Assembly (NCBI GenBank): GCA_934373635.1
Contig: CAKROZ010000009.1
Location: 1-64,000, forward strand
Origin: an uncultured Eubacteriales bacterium
GTDB lineage: Bacteria; Bacillota; Clostridia; Oscillospirales; CAG-272
DNA: 64,000 nucleotides
Direction of reading: 5' to 3'
The notes under the pieces were generated by a model, which was not told where the DNA came from, did no database searches, and worked only from the letters and a program-made list of their open reading frames with translations. The position numbers were made by a program, and so were the translations under genes. Every line of letters begins with the position of its first letter. Position 1 is the stretch's first letter. This document shows, piece by piece, positions 59,045 through 64,000 of the stretch.

Positions 59045-59752
59045 ATGCTTGCCATTTATAAAAAAGAACTGCGCACCTATTTTACAAGCGCCATCGGTTA
59101 CGTCTTCCTCGTGATCTTTCTCGCCGTCGGCGGGGCGATCTTCTGCCTCAGTACCATCTATTCGATGTCGGCGTCGGTGACGAATTTCTATACGTACATG
59201 ATGCTTTTCTCCGCGATCATGCTTCCGATCCTGACGATGAAGTCCTTCAGCGAGGAACGGAAGATCCGCACGGAGCAGCTTCTTCTGACCTCCCCCGTCT
59301 CTCTTACGGGGATGGTGCTCGGGAAGTTTTTTGCCGCGTTCACGATGTTTGCGGGCGCCCTTGTCGTCTGCTCCCTCTACTTTCTTTTCCTTACCCCCTA
59401 CGCCGCGGTCAAATTCTCCCTTCTTTTCTGTAATCTCATTGCGCTCCTGCTCGTCGGAATGACCTTCATCGCCATCGGCATGTTCGTCTCCTCCCTGACC
59501 GAGAATCAGCTTGCCGCCGCGGTCGGCACGATGGCGATCCTGCTCGTGCTCCTCGCCGTCGGACTCCTGAATCAGCTGATCGGTGCCTATTGGCTCCGCT
59601 TCCTCATCGGCTCGATCTCCATTTTTACGAGATTCCAGACCTTCACGAACGGCTATTTCGATCTTGCTTCCCTTGTGTATTACCTCACGGTCTGTGCCAT
59701 CTTCCTCTATCTGACGGTACGCGTCTACGACCGCCGCCGCCACAACGGCTGA
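59045..59752 (+). CDS. ABC-2 type permease, GldF-like
   Basis: The 235-residue membrane protein has six predicted helices. It starts MLAIYKKELRTYFTSAIGYV, then has MKSFSEERKIRTEQLLLTSP, the conserved cytoplasmic loop of GldF/ABC-2 permeases. It forms the membrane part of the transporter energised by the upstream ATPase. It follows that gene by 63 bases. Confidence 0.92.
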   Translation: MLAIYKKELRTYFTSAIGYVFLVIFLAVGGAIFCLSTIYSMSASVTNFYTYMMLFSAIMLPILTMKSFSEERKIRTEQLLLTSPVSLTGMVLGKFFAAFTMFAGALVVCSLYFLFLTPYAAVKFSLLFCNLIALLLVGMTFIAIGMFVSSLTENQLAAAVGTMAILLVLLAVGLLNQLIGAYWLRFLIGSISIFTRFQTFTNGYFDLASLVYYLTVCAIFLYLTVRVYDRRRHNG

Positions 59753-59765
59753 GCGAGGGCAAGGC

Positions 59766-61283
59766 ATGAAGAACCGAATGGAAAAAATCAAAAGCGCGGT
59801 GGAGAGCCGTCGCTTTTCAATGACGACGATCACCCTGCTCGTGATCGCGCTCGCCCTGTTTTTCAATGCGTTCCTTTACGCGCTGGATGAAAAATACGGG
59901 CTCTCCGTGATCCGCCCCTCCTCGAGTGAGATCACCCTCTCGGGCGCGACCGACACCTATTTCGAGGATGTGAAGGACACCTATCACGCGGAGATCATCT
60001 TCTGTATGCCCGAGGACGAGCTTGCCGATCACACGACGGGCTCCTACGTATTGCGGACGGCAAAGCAGCTTGCCGAAAGATACCCCGATTTCCTCGAGCT
60101 CCGTTTCGTCAACATCATCACAAGGCGGGACGATAAGGGAAACACCGTCGACCCCTCCCTCTATGAAAAGGACGAGCTCGGCGAGGAAAACAGCATCAAA
60201 AAGACCACCGTCATTTTCAGAAGCAACCGACACTACCGCGTTCTGACCGATACCTACACGTCGGCGGGCTTTGCCGACTTCTTCACCCTCAACTCGTCGG
60301 GCAACCTCGTCGCCTACAACGGGGAAGAGGTGCTCGCCTCGATGATCCGCTTCGTCCTCGCCGACGAGCATAAGACCGCCTACTTCACGAACTATCACGG
60401 GGAGACGGCGGATCTCGCCCTCCGCACCGTGCTCGCGTGCGCGGGCTACTATGTCAAGGACATCGACCTTCGCGCAGAGGAGATCCCCGCCGATGCGGGA
60501 CTCGTCCTCATCTCCGCACCGCAGAGCGACTTCGAGGAGGGCGCCGCGGGCAGCGACGTGCGCTCCGAGATCGACCGGCTTTCCTCCTACGTGGAGGGGG
60601 GCGGCAACCTCTACGTCGCGCTTCATTCCTATCTGAAACGCGATCTTCCCGTCTTCCGCGCCTTCCTTGAAAAGTACGGGCTCCGCGTCGCAATGACCGA
60701 GCTTTCGGGCGCGCAGACGGTGCAGAACATCGTCAAGGACGCCGACCGCGCGATCACGACCGACGGCTTCACCTTCTCGGCGAGAGTCGCCGACGGGGCG
60801 GGGAGCGGCTTCCTTTCGAAGGTGGAGCGCTATTCGCAAAACGGCGTGCTCGTCTCGCACACGGGACGCATTCTTCCGGCGGATAACGTGACGCCCCTTC
60901 TCGTGACCTCCGCCGCCGCGGTGACCGAGGCGGGCGGCGCACGGGCGGACGACGCGGACACGTACATCGTCGCGGCGGCCGCCGAGGTCGAAGGAGACGG
61001 CACCGTCGGGCACATCTTCTTAACGCCGAGCATCTATCTTTCGGCGTCTGACGCCCTGACCTCCTCAAAATACGCGAACCGCGATTTTCACTTCGCCCTC
61101 TTTGAAGAGAGCTTCGGTGCGGGAAAGATGCCCTACGGTACCTCCGTCGTGAATCTTTCGGACGACCTGCTCGAGAACCTTACCATGCAGACCGCGAAGG
61201 TTTACACTGTCATCATCGCGGCGATCCCGACGGCGCTCGCCGTATTCGCCGTGATCTATCTTCGCCGCCGTAAGAACCGCTGA
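59766..61283 (+). CDS. Gldg family ABC auxiliary protein, first copy
   Basis: The 505-residue protein has an N-terminal helix (about 17-42), a large extracytoplasmic domain with YFTNYHGETADLALRTVL and LVLISAPQSDFEEG, matching ABC_transp_aux/GldG, and a C-terminal helix (about 473-495) before a basic end. It is anchored at both ends in the membrane. Auxiliary partner of the ABC-2 permease; the precise role is unknown. Confidence 0.88.
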   Translation: MKNRMEKIKSAVESRRFSMTTITLLVIALALFFNAFLYALDEKYGLSVIRPSSSEITLSGATDTYFEDVKDTYHAEIIFCMPEDELADHTTGSYVLRTAKQLAERYPDFLELRFVNIITRRDDKGNTVDPSLYEKDELGEENSIKKTTVIFRSNRHYRVLTDTYTSAGFADFFTLNSSGNLVAYNGEEVLASMIRFVLADEHKTAYFTNYHGETADLALRTVLACAGYYVKDIDLRAEEIPADAGLVLISAPQSDFEEGAAGSDVRSEIDRLSSYVEGGGNLYVALHSYLKRDLPVFRAFLEKYGLRVAMTELSGAQTVQNIVKDADRAITTDGFTFSARVADGAGSGFLSKVERYSQNGVLVSHTGRILPADNVTPLLVTSAAAVTEAGGARADDADTYIVAAAAEVEGDGTVGHIFLTPSIYLSASDALTSSKYANRDFHFALFEESFGAGKMPYGTSVVNLSDDLLENLTMQTAKVYTVIIAAIPTALAVFAVIYLRRRKNR

Positions 61284-61312
61284 TTCCCGAAATACCAAGA
61301 AAGGCAGACCAG

Positions 61313-63010
61313 ATGAACAAATCCATGTTACGAAAAGGCGGCAGGCGAGAGGGGGTCTTTGCGCTCGTCACCGTGCTCGGAATTCTCCTTCTGCTTGCGC
61401 TGAATCTTCTTCTGACCGACCTCGGGCTCTATCACTCGCTCTATCTCGACACCACGCCCGAAGGGCTTTACACACTGACCAAGGCGATGAAGAAGGAGAG
61501 CTCCTTCCTCGACAGCCTCAAGGAGGAGGACGGCACGCCGAAGAAGGTGCGCATGATCTTCTGCAACGACCCCGACAGGCTCGTTGCCGATACCTCCCTT
61601 CGCACCGTGTACTTTATGGCGCTCGCGTTCCACGACGTCTATCCGAATTTTGAGGTGGAGACGGTGAACATCACCGACAACCCCACCGCCGTTTCGATGT
61701 ATAAGGCGACGACCCTCTCGAAGATCGAGACGACCGACGTCATTCTCACGACGGGGGACAGCTATCGGATCGCGTCGGCGACCTCCTTTTGGACGCGCAC
61801 GACCGAAGGCACGCTCTATTCCTACAACGGGGAATACCGCCTCGTCTCTCTCCTGAAATCGGTCACCGCGGTCAACAACCCCTCGGCGTACTTCATCACG
61901 GGGCACGGCGAGACGGTGTACGACCCCGAGGATCCCTCCTCGGAGGGGAGCCTCTCGACCGAGAGCTTTTACCACCTTCTCCGTGAGCGCGGGCTGAACG
62001 TGCGCACTTTGAATCTTTCGGAGGTCGACGAGATCCCGAAGGACTGTGCGCTTCTCATTCTGAACGATCCTAAATCCGACTTCACCTACGACGCGTCGAA
62101 GCTCGGGCAGCTCTCGTATATCACCGACACCGAGAAGATCGACCGCTATCTCGTGAAGCGGCAGGGCGCGATCGCCGTCGTGAAGGACTACAAGCGGAGC
62201 CTTCCCGTCCTCGAGAGCTATCTCGCCGAATGGGGCATCGTCTTTGAGGACGCGCTCGTGCGCGATCCCGACTCCTCCTTCACCGACGCGGAGAACACCC
62301 ATACGAAACTGATCGCCGCCTACGACTCGGACGAGAAGAGCTTCGCTCACGCCATCTACGGTGACTATATCGATCTTTCGAGCGCGCCGCGCGTCCTCAT
62401 CGAGAACGCGGGTGCCATCCGCACGAATTTCGGCATGACCTCCTCGCAGGACGAGCCGGGTACCTTCATGACCTCCCGCACCTTTGCGAGCTTCCTCACG
62501 AGCTCGGACGGAGCGATGACCTACGGCAAAAACAGCGTGAACGGTGCCTACGACGCGCCGACGCGGCGGGAGAGACAGAAGCACACCGTCGCCGCCGTTT
62601 CCGCCCGTATGGAAACGGACGAGACGACGGCAAACCAAAAATTCTCCTATATGTTCGCGACCTCCTCGGTGAATTTCTTCTCGGAGGAGATCCTCGGGAA
62701 CACCTCCTTTGCCAACTACGAGATCGTTTCCGCCCTCGTGGAAAACATCTCGAGAGTCGACGAGTTCGCCTCGATGGAAATCGGCGGCACCACCCTGAAT
62801 GCGAAGAACGCCTTCGGCGGCAAGCCCCTGATCTCCGAGAAGCTCTCGACGAGCGCGAACACCGAGTATCGAAAAGACGGCTCGGTTCTGCATGAAAACC
62901 GTGCGTTCACCGACGGCGCGAAGGTCACCTACACCGTGATCGTCGCATTGGTTCCCGTCGCGGTGCTGGCAGTCGGTATCTTCGTGACGGTCAAACGTAA
63001 ATTTCTGTGA
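61313..63010 (+). CDS. Gldg family ABC auxiliary protein, second copy
   Basis: The 565-residue paralogue of the preceding gene has the same layout: N-terminal helix (about 18-38), extracytoplasmic domain with AYFITGHGETVYDPEDPSSE and ALLILNDPKSDFTYDASK, and C-terminal helix (about 540-560) with a KRKFL end. The pair probably forms a heteromeric scaffold. It starts 30 bases after the first copy. Confidence 0.88.
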   Translation: MNKSMLRKGGRREGVFALVTVLGILLLLALNLLLTDLGLYHSLYLDTTPEGLYTLTKAMKKESSFLDSLKEEDGTPKKVRMIFCNDPDRLVADTSLRTVYFMALAFHDVYPNFEVETVNITDNPTAVSMYKATTLSKIETTDVILTTGDSYRIASATSFWTRTTEGTLYSYNGEYRLVSLLKSVTAVNNPSAYFITGHGETVYDPEDPSSEGSLSTESFYHLLRERGLNVRTLNLSEVDEIPKDCALLILNDPKSDFTYDASKLGQLSYITDTEKIDRYLVKRQGAIAVVKDYKRSLPVLESYLAEWGIVFEDALVRDPDSSFTDAENTHTKLIAAYDSDEKSFAHAIYGDYIDLSSAPRVLIENAGAIRTNFGMTSSQDEPGTFMTSRTFASFLTSSDGAMTYGKNSVNGAYDAPTRRERQKHTVAAVSARMETDETTANQKFSYMFATSSVNFFSEEILGNTSFANYEIVSALVENISRVDEFASMEIGGTTLNAKNAFGGKPLISEKLSTSANTEYRKDGSVLHENRAFTDGAKVTYTVIVALVPVAVLAVGIFVTVKRKFL

Positions 63011-63024
63011 GAGGAGGCTCCCCG

Positions 63025-64000
63025 ATGAAACAGGTAAAAAAACTTGAAAAACGACAACTCGGCATCCTCATCCTCGCGGGTCTTCTCGTCTTGTCCGTCG
63101 TCCTATATATCGTGATCTCCTCCGTGACGCCCGATCATCCCGATGACGGAAAGCATACGAAATACGATCCCCTCCCCGGGGAGAGCGAGGACGGGAAGGT
63201 TTATCCCGTCTTCGACCCCGACCGCATCAACTGGGTCTCGGTGGACGGTGCCGACGAAGAGCATTCCTTCGATCTGCTCCGGGACAGCGACGGCGCCTTC
63301 ATCCTCTATTACACCGACGAAAACGGGGAAAGGCAGGTCTATTACCCCGACATCTGCGCGGCGGACCCCTCCTTCTCGTATAGCTCCCTCTATGCGGCAG
63401 ACCCCTTCGGAAAGGGACGCATCGCGAGAATTCTCTATCTGAAGCAGGGCATTTCCTCTCTCGCCTTCGGCGAGCGGATCGCCCTCCCCGAAGAGGCGGA
63501 GGCACGCGAAAGAATGCTCACCGAATACGGCTTCGGTGAAAAGCAGACAACCCTGCGCGTCCGTTACGAGACGGACACCGACGTTCTGAGTCATAAGATC
63601 GTGGTCGGCGGCACGCTGATCTCGAAGAACGGCTATTATCTCATGATCGACGACCGCCCGTATATCTATTCGGTAGAGAATACCATGCTCGACTATGCGA
63701 TGAAGCCCTTCACCTACTATATCAACCCCCGCCTCGTCAGCGAGGGACTCGCGACCGACGGCACCTATGAGCCCTACCTCACGACGATGTACCGTCAGTG
63801 GAAAAACACCCTCTACGATGATGAGGGCGACCGTGTGAAGGAGGGCGCCGAGGTCATTCTGCGTGCGCTCGCGAGATCTCCCTACGTCGCGGGTGTGAGC
63901 GAAGGGGAGCCAGGCGCCGACGGCTATCTCGTCTCGGGCATGTCGGAGCGTAGCTTCGATCTCTCCGCGCTCGCGTCGAATGCGGCGTATAAGCGCCTCA
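63025..64000 (+). CDS. DUF4340-type protein, cut off by the window end
   Basis: AGAGGAGG precedes ATG 63025; 325 codons are visible and no stop is reached. An N-terminal membrane helix (about 12-33, ILILAGLLVLSVVLYIVIS) is followed by an exported beta-rich domain, as in DUF4340 proteins that complete Gldg-type ABC clusters. The C-terminus lies beyond 64000. Confidence 0.8.
   Translation, partial: MKQVKKLEKRQLGILILAGLLVLSVVLYIVISSVTPDHPDDGKHTKYDPLPGESEDGKVYPVFDPDRINWVSVDGADEEHSFDLLRDSDGAFILYYTDENGERQVYYPDICAADPSFSYSSLYAADPFGKGRIARILYLKQGISSLAFGERIALPEEAEARERMLTEYGFGEKQTTLRVRYETDTDVLSHKIVVGGTLISKNGYYLMIDDRPYIYSVENTMLDYAMKPFTYYINPRLVSEGLATDGTYEPYLTTMYRQWKNTLYDDEGDRVKEGAEVILRALARSPYVAGVSEGEPGADGYLVSGMSERSFDLSALASNAAYKRL

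Overview
The window looks like a chromosomal piece of a moderately GC-rich, anaerobic member of the Clostridia (Firmicutes), probably an uncultured gut-type lineage. Evidence is AGGAGG-type ribosome binding sites, TTGACA/TATAAT promoters with 16-18 bp spacing, a tryptophan T-box, a complete six-gene Rnf complex, TrkA/TrkH potassium uptake, an oleate hydratase and a Gld-like ABC cluster. TGA is used as a normal stop. No rRNA or CRISPR array was seen.

Layout. 1-3.3 kb is an AT-rich, gene-free stretch with two hexanucleotide microsatellites and two parS-like sites, which suggests an origin-proximal position. 3.3-8.8 kb carries assorted single genes: an AraC/GyrI regulator broken by an in-frame TGA, an AAA ATPase, a frameshifted SGNH hydrolase, and a cation antiporter behind a probable yybP-ykoY (Mn2+) riboswitch. 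8.8-14.9 kb is an AT-richer accessory island: a truncated ISL3-like zinc-ribbon protein, a divergent operon with two uncharacterised proteins, a soluble FtsH-like AAA/M41 protease, a PPP-type phosphatase and a 56-residue protein, then an orphan 429-residue protein and an XRE regulator. 15.6-22.4 kb has trkA-trkH, regulators, a flavin reductase with a Lys/Ala/Pro-rich tail, and an SDR. 22-28.8 kb is the rnfCDGEAB operon plus NusG-domain-II and Gx-transporter genes. 29-36.5 kb is an acyl-chain cluster: ACP, a fused ketosynthase/chain-length-factor-like protein (the second KS domain has Cys replaced by Gln), fabG, fabZ, fabD, accD, accA and a flavodoxin-fold reductase, with no fabH, enoyl reductase, accB or accC. 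36.8-48 kb has a DegP/HtrA lipoprotein protease, trpB behind a T-box, a heterodimeric ABC exporter, a frameshifted metallophosphoesterase, a candidate small RNA and a PanE-like reductase. 48-52.5 kb has a collapsed ABC importer (binding protein intact apart from its start, ATPase and permease fused by deletion), a winged-helix/cytidylyltransferase fusion and a MATE exporter. 52.9-53.9 kb holds a tandem 236-bp duplication seeded on the 3' end of a tRNA-fMet gene, tRNA-fMet, tRNA-Leu, and an EAL-domain remnant. 54-57 kb has a TetR regulator and oleate hydratase, and 58-64 kb a five-gene Gld-type ABC operon running off the end of the window.

Two features recur. Short intergenic elements built from AT-rich octads (GAATTATG/AATTAAGA) sit at gene ends throughout. 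Several genes are broken by single-base changes or deletions, which indicates either gene decay or residual assembly indels. The most unusual coding systems are the KS-CLF fusion cluster and the soluble FtsH-like protease island.
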